Shown here piece by piece: positions 20,845-32,537 of a DNA stretch of 64,000 nucleotides; the first letter of the stretch is position 1, and every line of letters begins with the position of its first letter. The translations under genes and the position numbers were made by a program. Below the pieces are notes generated by a model that was given only the letters and a program-made list of their open reading frames with translations, was not told the origin of the DNA and ran no database searches. The DNA comes from Symbiodinium natans. Its lineage: Eukaryota > Sar > Dinophyceae > Suessiales > Symbiodiniaceae. Where the stretch lies: assembly GCA_905221605.1 (NCBI GenBank), contig CAJNDS010002745.1:234501-298500 (forward strand), given 5' to 3'.

Positions 20845-20938
20845 GGATGTTCTTCTCCCTTCTACTAACAGTCCTCAATAGGGGTTTTATAGCGGGTGCT
20901 ACAATGCCTATTGAGGACTGTTAGTAAGGGGAACATCC
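20845..20938. mobile_element. MITE-like element, GGATGTTC family
   Basis: Ends ggatgttc...gaacatcc; inner arms actaacagtcctcaatagg and cctattgaggactgttagt are perfect 19-bp complements. A related element with the same ends is at 34579-34685. Confidence 0.7.
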
Positions 20939-21239
20939 CAACTAACGGCCGTTAAGGGACTCTCACCTAGATTATAATGGCCAACCCCCTTGACTAAACC
21001 CCGAACCCCAATCCCTAAACTCTGAAGCGACTCTGCTTACAACCGGCTGGAACCCCTGAACCCTCAGAGTATCCCCTGAACCGGCAGCCCACACACACCC
21101 TGAAACTATCCTAAACCCTTCAGGCCCTTAAACCCCAAACCCACACCGTTTACCCTAAAGCCTTAAAACCCTGAACCCTGAAACCCTAAAACCCTGCTAC
21201 CCTGAACCCCGAAACCCGAAACCCTAAACCCTGAATCCC

Positions 21240-21316
21240 TCGGACTGTAAGAGGGGCCCCCTACCCCAGCGGGCGATGTGCTTGCCGGCGAAGTTTGCAG
21301 GTCCCGGCGTAAAGAC
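21240..21316 (-). CDS. Exon-like island
   Basis: A CCAG-G acceptor is followed by VFTPGPANFAGKHIARWG, then a GG/GT-type border. No family recognised. Confidence 0.45.
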
Positions 21317-21584
21317 CTGGCAAGGAGGTTCGGCTCTTAATTTTAGCCTTATAAGAAGCTCTTTTGCCTTCGTAAGTCTTTTTTTTACTTGGACTTCTAA
21401 GAATCTCTTTTGACTTCGTAAGTCTAATTCTAGGAAACCCTTATAAAAGGGCTCCAAAGCGGGGGTTTGGGGTTTAGGCTTTTTTTCCCCAAACAGAGTG
21501 CCAACACAATGGGGTTCTCTACATACTTCGTGTCCCCTAGACTAGCCCCGAGAAACCCTTATAAGTTCCTACGCTCACAGCAAG

Positions 21585-21727
21585 GAGACTTCTCGCGCGG
21601 CGCCCCAGTTCCGGGAATCAGTGCCCAACTTCAAGGCTGCGCTGCGGAAAACAGGCATTTCGCCCAAAAATGCGACGACCGCTCGAGGAACAACGCCTGC
21701 GTCTGCGTCTCGCGGGATTCCGAAACA
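21585..21727 (+). CDS. Exon-like island
   Basis: A CAAG-G acceptor is followed in phase 0 by ETSRAAPQFRESVPNFKAAL, RKTGISPKNATTARGTTPA and SASRGIPKH. The best coding frame is not the longest open frame in the region. No family recognised. Confidence 0.45.
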
Positions 21728-22286
21728 TGACAAACCAAAACCCTAAACGCAAAAACCTAAGCCCTAAACCCTAAACCATGACAAGTTTCATACTTTTGGC
21801 CTCGCGGGTGTTGTCGATGCCTGGGCCCCGTGCGCAAGGTCTTCCCGGGTGAAACTTTGTGATCTCCGCCTAGGTCCCGTGCGCTTTGCCTGGCTTGCAT
21901 CGCTATAAGCGCCCCGAAATCGTGGCAGGCGCGTGGTATCTAAACCCTAAACCCTAAACCCTAAACCCTAAACCCTAAACCCTAAACCCTAAACCCTAAA
22001 CCCAAAACATGGCCACATGCTCGTCGGCCCCTCACCTCCACACCCGAAAATAACCCTACAACCCCTAAACTTGAAAAGCCCTAAGCTCGAAACCCTTGAG
22101 GGGGCATCCGGTAGTGGGGTACGTTGCTTTGTCGACTATAGTTTGAGGACTTGGGGTAGGGTATACAGTTTGGAGTTTAGGGCTTAAGGGATTTTAGGGT
22201 CCTAAGCCCTCAAGCTTCGGCACACTTGCCGCCTACCCCCGACTATAGACCCTAAAACCCAGAGGCCACCACCCGAAACCCCAAAC

Positions 22287-22575
22287 CCTAGACCCTTAAA
22301 CCCTTACACCCTTAAACCCTTAAACCCTTAAACCCTTCAACTCTTAAACCCTTAAACCCTTAAACCCTTTACCTCTTTAAACCCTTAAACCCTTAGACCC
22401 TTAGACCCCTTAGGCCCTTAGACCCTTAAACCCTTAAACCCTTAAACCCTTAAACCCTTAGACACTTAGACCCTTAGACCCTTAGACCCTTAAACCCTGA
22501 AACCCTTAAAGCCTTAAACCCTTAAACCCTTAGACACTTAGACCCTTAGACCCTTAGACCCTTAAACCCTTAAAC
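22287..22575. repeat. CCCTTAAA octamer array
   Basis: About 35 units of CCCTTAAA with CCCTTAGA variants repeated in blocks, which suggests amplification of higher-order segments. Confidence 0.9.
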
Positions 22576-22734
22576 CCGAACCCCACTTCCCCCCACAAAT
22601 ATCGCGGGATGACACATCGCTTACCTCAACCTCCCCTCCCTACTTGCACTTATAAGGCCCCTAAGTCCCCCCTTTCCCCTAAGGAACCTAAACCCTAAAC
22701 CCTGAACCCTATTCCTTTTAATTGTGGTCAAAAG

Positions 22735-22935
22735 TACCCTTGAACCTCCAAGTATCCGCAAGCCTTCAGTACGGGCGCTTGCGGTTGGAGACGCAGTGTG
22801 CCAAAGCTCAGGGCGAGGTATTGCTGTCTGGTTGGCTTGTAGACCAACCATGCCTCGCCTCTGACGCCTTGTACAATCCCGGATTGAAAGATGCGAGACA
22901 TGTAAGACGGCCCCACCTGTCTTTCGTTGGTTCAA
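22735..22935 (-). CDS. Exon-like island
   Basis: The minus strand reads SRIFQSGIVQGVRGEAWLVY, KPTRQQYLALSFGTLRLQ and PVLKACGYLEVQ. All three minus frames and one plus frame are open, so frame choice rests only on how protein-like the reading looks. Confidence 0.35.
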
Positions 22936-23268
22936 CGGATGTCGAATGATGTTATGACTACCGTCTGCCCGCCACCACGGCACAGTCCGGGGCTCGCCGT
23001 CCTGATGATGTGCTGGTCACTCTGTAGAAGATGAGATCGCAAGACAGCAAGCAAAACCAAAATGAAAAGCTAGACCCTACAAAAACCCTAAACTCCGCAA
23101 GTTACCCTCAACCCGAAAGTACCCCTAAACCCGAAAGTAACCATAAACCCAAGTAACTCTAAACCCCAAAGTAACCCTAAACCCTAAAGCAACACTAAAC
23201 CCTACACCCTGAACACTAAACCCGACAGCAACCCTAAACCCTAAGCCCTAAACCATAAACCCTACAGC

Positions 23269-23668
23269 AACACCAAGCCCCAAACCCCAAACCCCAAACC
23301 CTAAACCCTAAACCGCAAACCCTAAACCCCAAACCCTAAACCCTCAACCCCAAACCCTAAACCCCAAGCCCCAAACCCTAAACCCCAAACCCTAAACCCT
23401 CAACCCCAAACCCTAAACCCTAAACCCCAAACCCTCAACCCCAAACCCTAAACCCTAAACCCCAAACCCTAAACCCTAAACCCCAAACCCTAAACCCTAA
23501 ACCGCAAACCCTAAACCCCAAACCCGAAACCCTAAACCCCAAACCCTCAACCCCAAACCCTAAACCCTAAACCCTAAACCCTAAACCGCAAACCCTAAAC
23601 CCCAGACCCCTAACCCCTAAACCCGAAACCCTAAACCCTAAACCCCAAACCCGAAACCCTAAACCCTC
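23269..23668. repeat. Mixed CCCTAAA / CCCCAAA array
   Basis: About 57 heptamers alternating between CCCTAAA, CCCCAAA, CCCTCAA and CCGCAAA in recurring blocks. Confidence 0.9.
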
Positions 23669-23672
23669 AATG

Positions 23673-24170
23673 GCAGACTGTGGCCGACCCGCCAGACGCC
23701 CTGCAAGTCGACGATGCCTCCTTTGGCCTGGCATGCTTTAGGGTTTGGGGTTTAGGGCTAGGGTTTAGGGTTTAGGGTTTGGGGTTTAGGGCTAGGGTTT
23801 AGGGTTTAGGATTTGGGGTTTAGGGCTAGGGGTTAACGGTTAAGGGTTAAGGGTTCAGGGCTTAGGGTTCGGGGTAGGGCTCGGGGTTTGGGGTTTAGGG
23901 TTTAGGGTTTAGGGTCTAGGGTTAGGGCTTGGAAAGCCTTGGCAGCCCTGAGGATCAATGCCGGAAGCTAAAGACATCCCAGCCCTCATCCCGTCAAGCT
24001 TACTTAGCCCCTAGTAGGGTTTAGGGTTTAGGGTTGAGGGTTTAGGGTTTAGGGTTGTAACCCTAAACTCGAAACCCTACACCCTAAACCCCAAACCCCA
24101 TAAACCCTAAACCCTCCACCCGAGGCTTTGCCTCAATCCGCTTCTGCTCTGTCGGCACCTGGCACGAGAC
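23673..24170 (+). CDS. Three plus-strand exon-like islands
   Basis: 23673-23742 reads WQTVADPPDALQVDDASFGL. About 23934-24012 reads DQCRKLKTSQPSSRQAYLA. About 24123-24170 reads FASIRFCSVGTWHETVQ after a GAG-G acceptor. TTTAGGG or CCCTAAA arrays separate them. They may belong to one gene with 24449-24484 (VLSTFFIGYIAQ) and 25371-25476, but I cannot confirm the joins or name a family. Confidence 0.35.
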
Positions 24171-25370
24171 GGTTCAGAGTTTAGGGTTTAGGGTTTAGGG
24201 TTTAGGGGGCATAGGGTTTAAAGACACTAAACCCTACAAACGCCCCAGGCCCGAACTCTAAACCAGTTGAGGGTTTTAAGCTTCCAGATTCCAGGTGGGG
24301 TACCCTTGCAGAAGGGGTGCATATAGGGAGAGCTGAAGGTCTATAAGACCTTGAGGTGGACGCAACTACCCCACTCGGGTACGAGGCTTAGGGTTTAGGG
24401 TTTAGGGTTTAGGGTTTAGGGTTCAGGGTTTAGGGTTTAGGGTTTAGGGTCCTGTCGACCTTCTTCATCGGCTACATCGCCCAAAACCCAGCACCCTGAA
24501 CCCATACCGTGAAACTCTAAACTCTAAATCCTAAACACTGAACTCAGAACCCTAACCCTGAACCCTAAACCCCATACCCTGAACCCCAAACCGGACACCT
24601 GAAACCCTAAACCCTAAACCCGACACCTGAAAGCCTTAACCCAAAGTCCTAAAGCCCTAAACCCCAAAACCCAAAACCCAAAACCCAAGACTCAAAACCT
24701 GTGAAGCCAGAAGAAGGGTTTAGGGTTTAGGGTTCGGGGTTTACGGCTTAGGGTTTGGGGTTTGGGTTTAGGGTTTGGGGCTTAGGGTTTGGGGTTTGGG
24801 GTTTGGGGTTCGGGGTTTAGGGCTTGGGGTTTAGGGTTTAGGGTTCAGGGTTGGGGTTGGAGGTTTAGGGTTCAGGGTTTGGGGTTCAGGGTTTGGGGAG
24901 GGTTTGGGCTTTAGGGTTGTTTTTTTTTGGGTTTGGCTTTTCGGGTGTTTGGGGTTTAGGGTTCAGGGTCTGGGGTTTAGGGTTACCCTTTTGGGTTTTA
25001 AGGGGGCTTACGCTGGGTCCTGGAAACCGGGCAAACCTTCCGAAACCTCACACCCTAAACCCTGAACCCTGAACCCTAAACCCTGAAACTTAAACCCCAA
25101 AACCCGAAACCCTGTCGGGGGCATCCGGGGGCACACTTTATCTAGGGGTTCTGCCTTGGACCCTTCAGGTTGTACCCTTAGGTTTTGGGGCCCCTTTTGA
25201 AGGATACCTAAGGGAATATAAAGGCCATATCAGAAGTTTCTTCCGGGGAACCTTCAGGGGTACAACCTTAGGGGTACGAGTCTTCCCACGGACAACCCAA
25301 CGTCCACAGCACCCTAAACCCTAAACCCTAAACCCTAAACCCTAAACCCTAAACCCTAAACCCTAAACCC

Positions 25371-25476
25371 CATGTCATCTCAGCCCTGGGCGATGGGTTT
25401 GTGATCCTCGGAGAGCCGGACCGCGTGCAAACGGGCCTCCTCGGTTCCTCCCAGGAAGTGGCGTCCCTCAACCCTA
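25371..25476 (+). CDS. Exon-like island
   Basis: The plus strand reads HVISALGDGFVILGEPDRVQ then TGLLGSSQEVASLNPK with a GTAAG-like donor at the 3' border. Pure CCCTAAA lies on the left and pure TTTAGGG on the right. Strong coding character, family unknown. Confidence 0.5.
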
Positions 25477-25483
25477 AGTAAGT

Positions 25484-25610
25484 TTAGGGTTTAGGGTTTA
25501 GGGTTTAGGGTTTAGGGTTTAGGGTTTAGGGTTTAGGGTTTAGGGTTTAGGGTTTAGGGTTTAGGGTTTAGGGTGTAGGGTGTAGGGTTTAGGGTTTAGG
25601 GTTTAGGGTT
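25484..25610. repeat. TTTAGGG telomere-like array
   Basis: About 18 copies with a few GGGTGTAG variants at the right end. Confidence 0.95.
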
Positions 25611-25859
25611 GAAGATTTAGGGTTTAGGGTCCAGGGTTTAGGGTTTGGGCTCGGTTGTCCTGGAGTCGTGGTTTCCCCAAACCCACACACCCCGAATAGG
25701 GCCTGGTGATACTGTGATACTCTATCAAGCAAAGCCCTAAGCCGCCACGAATACCTTAAGCCCCTCCCCCCCCCAACTTCGCACCTTGCTGTTTCAAACT
25801 GAGGGAAGAGGCCCCAAACCCTAAGCCCTAAACCCTAACCCTAAACGCGCACGAACAGA

Positions 25860-25948
25860 CATTTGGCCTCAACGAATTTCAAGGCCCTTCCAACTCTGCC
25901 TTCCACAGCATCCATCAATGTCTTCAGGGGGCTTTTCGATCCTTAGGG
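25860..25948 (-). CDS. Exon-like island
   Basis: The minus strand reads LKTLMDAVEGRVGRALKFVE then AKC, an amphipathic helix. The plus strand is open too. Confidence 0.35.
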
Positions 25949-26244
25949 TTTGGGTTTAAGACTTAGGGTTTAGGGTTTCGGGTTTAGGGTTTCGGGTTTA
26001 GGGCTTAGGGTTTAGCGTTTAGGGCTTGCTGCACGAAGCTGCGGCTGCTCCAATCTCTGCGGCAGCACTTTGATTGTGCTTGCCCAGGCAAGGCGCTGTC
26101 ATCTGGCAAGCCTGTTTTGCTTAGGTTGACCCATGCCAGGCTTTGGCAATGGCAAGCCTGTTTTGCACAGTAACTCCTAAAGCCTAAACCCTAAACCCTA
26201 AGCCCCTGAAGCCTCATGCAAGGCTTTGGCAAGCGGGTTGTGGG

Positions 26245-26270
26245 CGGGGGGGGGGGGGGGGGGGGGGGGT
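26245..26270. repeat. Poly-G tract
   Basis: About 25 G, followed by unique sequence with no gene I recognise. Confidence 0.9.
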
Positions 26271-26535
26271 TCGCTGTATGTCTGGCCATTGACGAAGGAG
26301 ACTTCTGCCGCACTTTCTGAGCCTTCAGCCTTCCGCCAGCGATTCAGCGCGGAAGCCGTTGCACCGTTTTTTTGCCGAAAAGTCCCTTATACTATATAAA
26401 ACCCCCCTCCCTTTAATTCTAATACTCACGTCGGCCGGAAAACATTTTGAGTTAGGAGGGACGTAAACCCTTCAAACTGAAATGCGAACGAAATCCGAAG
26501 ACTAAAAGGCGAGATGAGGAGAGAAGGAGGGAGTA

Positions 26536-26690
26536 TAGGGTAGCTACATGGCCCTTAATGTGGGCCCTTCATAGGGGGACCCCTTAATTATATACCCTCT
26601 ACAACCACATCGGAACCCTTTAAAGGAGGTAAGGGGCCATATTAAAGGGGCCCATGCAACTACCCTTAGATCATATGGTCCCTAAGTAGG
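26536..26690. repeat. Fold-back element of the TACATGGxCCCTT family
   Basis: agggtagctacatggccctt at the left end is mirrored by aaaggggcccatgcaactaccctt at the right. Same family as 13833-13895 and 15180-15240. Confidence 0.6.
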
Positions 26691-27046
26691 GCCCCCAGGG
26701 ATGAGTCCTTGAAGACCCTGAACCCCATGAAAATCAAACAAGAAGAAGAGCCCCTCAAGCCCTACAGGGTTTAGGGTTTGTAGGGCTTGTAGGACTTATA
26801 GGGTAAATAGGGTTTACAGGGTTTATAGGGCTTAATAAGGGGTTTAATCGGGTTGATAGTTGATACGGGGGGACTCTCGGCTTTATGGGCGTAGAGGGTT
26901 TACAGGGTTGACAGGTTTTGTAGGGTTTACAGGGTCAAGCCCCTCAAGCCTTACAGGGTTGAGGACCCCAAGCCCTAACCCCTGAACCCTAAACCCTAAA
27001 CCCTAAACCCTAAACCCTAAACCCGAAACCCTCAGCCTGGGGCCAC

Positions 27047-27431
27047 CATCGCTCGGCAAAGAACGGCTCGCGAGTCGCCCACGTTGGCGATGAGAAGCCG
27101 GCTGAGCATCACATGGGGCTTGGAACTTACCCTACTTGGAGGTTCATGGTACTTACTAACAACTTATGACTGGGCTTATAACCCTACTTATAATTGGGAT
27201 AACCCCTATAAGGCCCTTTAGGGTATTATAAGTAGGGTTATAAGTACAGTTATAATTGGTTAGTAAGTACAATGAACCTTCAAGTAGACTCGAGTAGGCC
27301 GTACAATGGAGGGGCGTAGCACTTACGATGGGCCCGGGTGCCGGAGCCTGTTCTGCTCGAGACCAGTAGGCCTTGAAAAGAGGGGTGAGGTCCGTCTTCC
27401 CCATGCTGGCTTCTTGGGCTTGCGCGGCTTC
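27047..27431 (-). CDS. PP2C-type protein phosphatase fragment, two exons
   Basis: PPM/PP2C serine/threonine phosphatases keep the motif ANVGDSRAVL. Exon 27047-27118 reads PHVMLSRLLIANVGDSRAVL then CRAM and ends at a GT donor. The upstream exon 27327-27431 (35 codons, AG-G acceptor, canonical GTAAGT donor) reads EASMGKTDLTPLFKAYWSR among others and joins it in phase 0. The 208-bp intron between them is mostly the inverted-repeat element at 27132-27297. A further upstream exon may lie at 27795-27850 (TACALLVRG, resembling the GSTAxxALL strand of PP2C). Metal-binding DG motifs of the N-terminal part and the rest of the domain are not found in the window, so the gene is only partly visible. Confidence 0.6.
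27132..27297. mobile_element. MITE-like element inside the PP2C intron
   Basis: ctacttggaggttcatggta and its inner extension cttactaac are mirrored by gttagtaagtac then aatgaaccttcaagtag. The centre contains a second fold, accctacttataa / ttataagtagggt. Same family as 47574-47834. It accounts for about 80 percent of the intron. Confidence 0.75.
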
Positions 27432-27544
27432 CTAAAATTATAAAACACCCTAAACCCCAGACATAAACCCTAAATCCTAAACCCTAAACCCAAAACCCTA
27501 AACTCAAAACCCTAAACCCTAAATCCTAAACCCTAAACCCTAAA

Positions 27545-27667
27545 CCCTATTGAAGATGCGCAAACAAGAAGCAGTGAGGTTCCCGCAGGCCATTCTAAAG
27601 ACTAAACCCTAAACCCAAAACCCTATTGAAGATGCGCAAACAAGAAGCAGTGAGGTTCCCGCAGGCC
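27545..27667. repeat. 47-bp direct duplication around a short array
   Basis: A 47-bp sequence starting ccctattgaagatgcgc is repeated exactly at 27621, and the 29 bp between hold CCCTAAA-like units. The unit is open on both strands (minus KACGNLTASCLRIFNR) and may be an exon edge that was duplicated. Confidence 0.85.
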
Positions 27668-27883
27668 TTTGTAAAGCGGCGAAGGACCCAGAGCCCGAAA
27701 ACCTTGGAAAAACCCAAAAGCCCTTCAATCCACCGAGATCGCCGAGAGTTTAGGGTTTAACTAGGGTTGTTAAGGGTTTGGGGTTTGGGGTTTAGGGTTT
27801 AGGGCTTGGGGCTCCGACCACGCACCAGGAGCGCGCACGCCGTGGGAGCCAGGGCGGGAGTCCTTGCAAGGGAGGGCGAAAGG

Positions 27884-27981
27884 GAGGAACTAAAGCCCAT
27901 GGTACCAGTTGGGGGGGTTTAGGGTTTAGGGTTTAGGGTTTAGGGTTTAGGGTTTGAGGAACTGAAGCCCATGGTGCCAGT
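27884..27981. repeat. 26-bp direct duplication bracketing a TTTAGGG array
   Basis: gaggaactaaagcccatggt at 27884 and gaggaactgaagcccatggt at 27956 (26 bp, two differences) flank about six TTTAGGG units. Confidence 0.85.
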
Positions 27982-28977
27982 AAGGGCCCTTAAGAGGTTA
28001 TGTGTTTAGGGTTTAGGGTTTGGGGTTTGGGGCATGGGGTTGAGGGCTTAGGGTTTAGGGTTTAGGAACTACGAGTCGGGGTGCCCAAGTTTAGTTTCAG
28101 GGGTTCTAGGGTCCCCCACGTGGGTTTTTTAAGTCTTGTTACTTAGGATGGAATTCCCTTTCCTCAAGAGGGAGCAGAGTAAGGGGGCCCCGACTTGAAA
28201 AACATCGGGGTTCGAGAGGCCTTTGGGATTCGGGATTTTGGGCCTAGGGAGCCTCTGCTGATCGGGTCAGTGCGCAAGTGCAGGTTGAGAAGTACGGCAC
28301 CACCACGCTATGATGCTTCCAACACCTTGCTTGGTACAGGTTCGCGTCCCTGATAGACTTCTGAGCTTGGCTGCACCTAGCAGGGTCGCTATAAACTTGA
28401 TTTTAAGCTGCCTTGTTAAGACACCTAAGAAACCAACAAAAGGCTAAGGATCTAAAGTTGCAGTAAAGCACCGCAGAGTGAGCGCATGATAACCCATCTT
28501 CCTTTTTGCTCTGACGAGGCGCCAAAAGTTTAGGGTTTAGGGTTTAGGGTTTAGGGTTGATCAACTCCTTTGTCGCCTCTATGCTTTTTTTTTGTCTCAG
28601 CGTCGGGCCTGTGCCATCATACACCTCTAGTCCCCCTTAGATCCTAGGGAATGAGGGAAGAAGGTCCCTGCTACCCCCCCCCCCTATGTACCCCTTTCAG
28701 GGTTTGGGGTTAGGGCTTTTTGCTGGACCCTCATTCCCTCATGCCCGACTAAGAAGCTCTGCGCCCTGTAAACGATGAACCGCTAAATTCCGGACGCAGG
28801 TTCTGCCCTTTCAACCTTCATGAACACGTGTTTGTAAGAAAATACCCTTTGGGCTTTAACACCCAGACAGAAAAACCAACTCGCAGCTGAGCCACAAGTC
28901 CCCTTGGGCTTTCAACCAAAAATGCTCTTCGCAGAGGGGCTCTAGCTACTACATGGGTTTAGGGTTTAGGGTTTAGG

Positions 28978-29045
28978 GTGTTGTGTCCTCTGGATAGAAG
29001 ATTCCCAGGATGAGCGTCGACCCGTCCAAGACCTCTCGGATTTTT
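28978..29045 (-). CDS. Exon-like island
   Basis: The minus strand reads KIREVLDGSTLILGIFYPED, bordered by a TTTAGGG array. Family unknown. Confidence 0.4.
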
Positions 29046-29522
29046 TCTACGGATGGATGGCTGAGGGCTTGGTTTCAGGTTTTTTCGGGTTCTCTTCAAC
29101 CCTAAGACCCAAGTCCTAAACCCTGGACTAGAGGCAGAGGGCGCACGTAGTAAGGGGGCGGGGAGGGAGGATGGGGTGGGTCGCGAACGCGGAGCATACA
29201 GGGTTTTTAGGTTCCTTGATCCTGAAACCCTAAGCCCGAAAACCTAAACCCTAAACCCTAAACCCTACAAGGGCTCAAAGCTTAGGATCTTTCACAAGTC
29301 TGTGGGGCTGTGTTAGGCTGTGCTGGCAGTTGAGCAGGCTTCGAAACCCTCCTGTTCCGTGGTTTAGGGTTTAGGGTTTAGGGTTTAGGGGTATGGGTTT
29401 AGGGTTATGGGTTTGGGGTTATGGGTTTAGGGTTTAGGGGGGTTGCTTCATTCCCCAAACCCTAAACTCTCAAAACTCAGAAGCCAAATCTAAAGCATTT
29501 CCCTGCAGGAACAGCACAAGTC

Positions 29523-29636
29523 CCTACTTGGAAGCCCTTGTGACTTAGTAAGTAGGGTTGGTAAGGTGGGTTATGAGGGTTTAGAATAGGGCTTCAAGGG
29601 GATACTAAGTAGACTTCAAAAGTCAAAAGATCTTCC
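29523..29636. repeat. Fold-back element of the CTACTTGGAAG family
   Basis: tacttggaag...gacttagtaagtagg on the left is mirrored by tactaagtagacttc and cttccaagta on the right. Related ends occur near 30855-30916 and 36888-36925. Confidence 0.5.
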
Positions 29637-29836
29637 AAGTACTCGACAAAGTTTACTTACCCTAAACCCTAAACCCTAAACCCTAAACCCTAAACCCTAA
29701 ACCCTAAACCTTGAGGGTTTAATATCTGATAAGCAAACGTCCAAGACGTATAACCGACGGTTACAACTTGTAACTCAGGAGCCCCTACTTCAGAGCCCCT
29801 GCACCCTACGATTTGCTTAAGAACACCCCCCCCCCC

Positions 29837-29848
<12 letters not shown>

Positions 29849-29886
<38 letters not shown>

Positions 29887-29898
29887 GTATGTATATAA
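29849..29898. repeat. AT/GTAT microsatellite next to poly-A
   Basis: ATAT then GTATAT units following a run of C and A. Confidence 0.85.
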
Positions 29899-30112
29899 TA
29901 GAAAAAAACAGATTCTTCCTTATAAGGGCAATGGATTGGTATCCTTCATGTTTTGAAGTTTATTCAACGAATGGCCCTAAACCCTAAACCCTACACCCTA
30001 CACCCTAAACCCTAAACCCTAAACCCTAAACCCTAAACCCTAAACCCTAAACCCTAAACCCTAAACCCTAAACCCTAAACCCAAACCCTAAACCCTAAGC
30101 CGTCAACTCTTC

Positions 30113-30220
30113 TAGGTCGGGCGGATGTCTCATCCTCCAAACAGCGGCCTCCTGCTGGCGAGCCCGCTGCAGGAACTCGTCGTCTGTCAGGACGCAGGCT
30201 TCGGTCACTGCCTGGCGGTG
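30113..30220 (-). CDS. Exon of an unidentified gene
   Basis: The minus strand reads RQAVTEACVLTDDEFLQRAR then QQEAAVWRMRHPP; the other minus frames carry stops. Strong coding character, no family recognised. Confidence 0.5.
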
Positions 30221-30470
30221 TAGGGTCTAGCCCTAAACCCTAAACCCTAAACCCTGAATCCTAAACCCAAAAAAACCCTAAACCCTAAACCCTGAATCCT
30301 GAACCCTTAAACCCTATCAACCCTAAACCCTTAACCTTAAGTCGCTCAGAAAGCAAACCCGCAGCAATCAAATGCACTCACGGGTAGCAGCATCTCTGCT
30401 TAAAACCCTCCAAACACGAAACCCTAAACCCTAAACCCTAAACCCTAGACCCTAAACCCTAAACCCTAAA

Positions 30471-30597
30471 CCCGGGCTTCCTAAACCCTAAACCCTAAAC
30501 CCGGGCTTCCTAAACCCTAAACCCTAAACCCCAAACCCTAAAGACCCGGGCTTCCTAAACCCTAAACCCTAAACCCTCAAGACCCGGGCTTCCTAGA
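30471..30597. repeat. Four cccgggcttcct units separated by short arrays
   Basis: The unit recurs at about 30471, 30500, 30545 and 30583 with 2-4 CCCTAAA copies between neighbours. A further case of unique sequence duplicated around telomere-like units. Confidence 0.85.
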
Positions 30598-31536
30598 CCC
30601 AGGAGATGCCAAAAACGCACGATTTTTGTTCTCCGACGCAAGGAGCAGCCCAAAAGGTCAAAGGTGTGTGCTGTCTGAGGGTCTGAGCCGCAGCTCGAGA
30701 CTGGCTTGCCGAATTAGCTAATTGGATCGGAACTCTGCTTAGGGTTTAGGGTTTAGGGCTTGGGGTTTAGGGTTTAGGGTTTTAGGGTTTAGGGTTTAGG
30801 GCTAGGGGGCTTGGGGCTTGGGGCTTAGGGTTTAGGGGGCTTAGGATTTAGGGCTTACTTGGAAGTGCCACCGTACCAACTCTGCTTACTGAGTAAAAAG
30901 GGCTTCCAAGAAATAACTAGTTGGATTGCCACTCTGATGGCTGCAGGGTTTAAAGTTTAAAGTGTAGGTTTCGCGTTTAGGCGCGCCCATGGGCTTCGTC
31001 CGGAAATGGAAGGCCTACGAAGACAAAGGCGATCCTCATAGGTTTACAAGAGGCTACTCAACATCAACAACTCAGCACATACACCCACATGTCCTGAGCC
31101 CTGAAGCACCCCTAGCCTAAACAAGCAGTGCATGCCCAAGTCAGTAAGCCATATAAGTCCGATGAACTACAAAAGCCTATACAGCCCTAAGTACTTCAAG
31201 AGTTCCTCCAGCAAATGCTGCGCTGCTCAGCACATCGTGCTGTCCATCGGCACAAGTACCTGCGTGCTCCCCGACTGGTTTAAGTTTAGGGCCCTAAACC
31301 CTAAACCCTAAACCCCAAACCCTAAACTCATTAGGGCTTCGGGCTCCCTGAACCTTAAAGCCTCCAGCACACCTACGGAACCCTGAGCCCCAAAATCTAA
31401 ACCCTAAACCCCAACACCTCAACCCTGAACCCGAAACCCTAAACCCTAAACCGCAACATCTGAAACCTCAACCGTAAACCCCTCACCCCTAATCCTAAAC
31501 ACTGAACCCTAAACCTCACGCTTGAAAGCTCTGATA

Positions 31537-31590
31537 TGAGCTTCCGAGTGGCGGCCAGGGCAGCAGCGAGAGAAACCTCGGCGCACGGAC
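31537..31590 (-). CDS. Exon-like island
   Basis: The minus strand reads CAEVSLAAALAATRKLIS, a short alanine-rich helix. It could be the last membrane segment of the CrcB-like gene, but nothing proves it. Confidence 0.3.
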
Positions 31591-32537
31591 GGCGGTTTAG
31601 GGCATCGGGGCTTTCGGGCTTGAGGGAAGGTTTGCTTCGGGTTTAGGGTTTAGGGTTTAGGGCTTAGGGTTTAGAAGGTTTGCTTGCTTGCTGGTTCTTA
31701 GCAAGGAATGAGAGAGCGGATGTCAGTACCCTATATGTGCCTTGAAAGAATAACATTGGGGGATATAAGGTCTCCAAATCCCTCATTCTAGTAGGTTTAG
31801 CCTTTTCTGGCTTACCCTAAACCCCAAACCCTAAATCCTAAACCCTTGGACCCTAGACCCTAAACCCTAAACCCTGAACCCCAAACCCTAAACCCTAAAC
31901 CCTAAACCCTAAACCCTGAACCCCAAACCCTGAACCCCAAACCCTAAACCCTAAACCCTATACCCTCAACCCTAGCGCCCTGAAGCTTGTAAAACCTGAA
32001 CCCGAAACCCGAGTTCCTCTCAGTCTCCCGCCAGGAAGTAGAAGCAGCCTCAGCAATCAACATTTGCTATGCAAAACAAAAAAGGATCAGGCACTTTCCG
32101 CAAGAAACGCCTCAGGGCGCCGCCCTAAAACCCTAAACCCTACACCCTAGTTAAAACCCCGCAGGAACCTTTGGCGGGGAACTCTGGCGGGGAACCCTCG
32201 TCGTTGGAAGCTTCCATGTGGGTTGGAAGGGCAGAGGCGGCAGAGGGTTTAGGGTTTAGGGTTTAGGGTGTAGGGTTTAGGGTTTGGGGTTTGGGGTTCG
32301 AGGGCAGAGAAATTCAGCAGTTGTTGGGGTTTGGGGCAAAATGCAGTGGACTCGAGACATTACGTTGCAAGGACAACGAGCGGTCGAGGTACAGCGCACA
32401 ACATGCGGCCTAAACCCTCTAAACCCTAAACCCTAAACCCTACTAAACCCTACTAAACCCTACTAAATTTAAACCTTAAACCCTAGACCCCAAACCCCAA
32501 ACCCCAAACCCCAAACCCTAAACCCTAAACCCTACAC

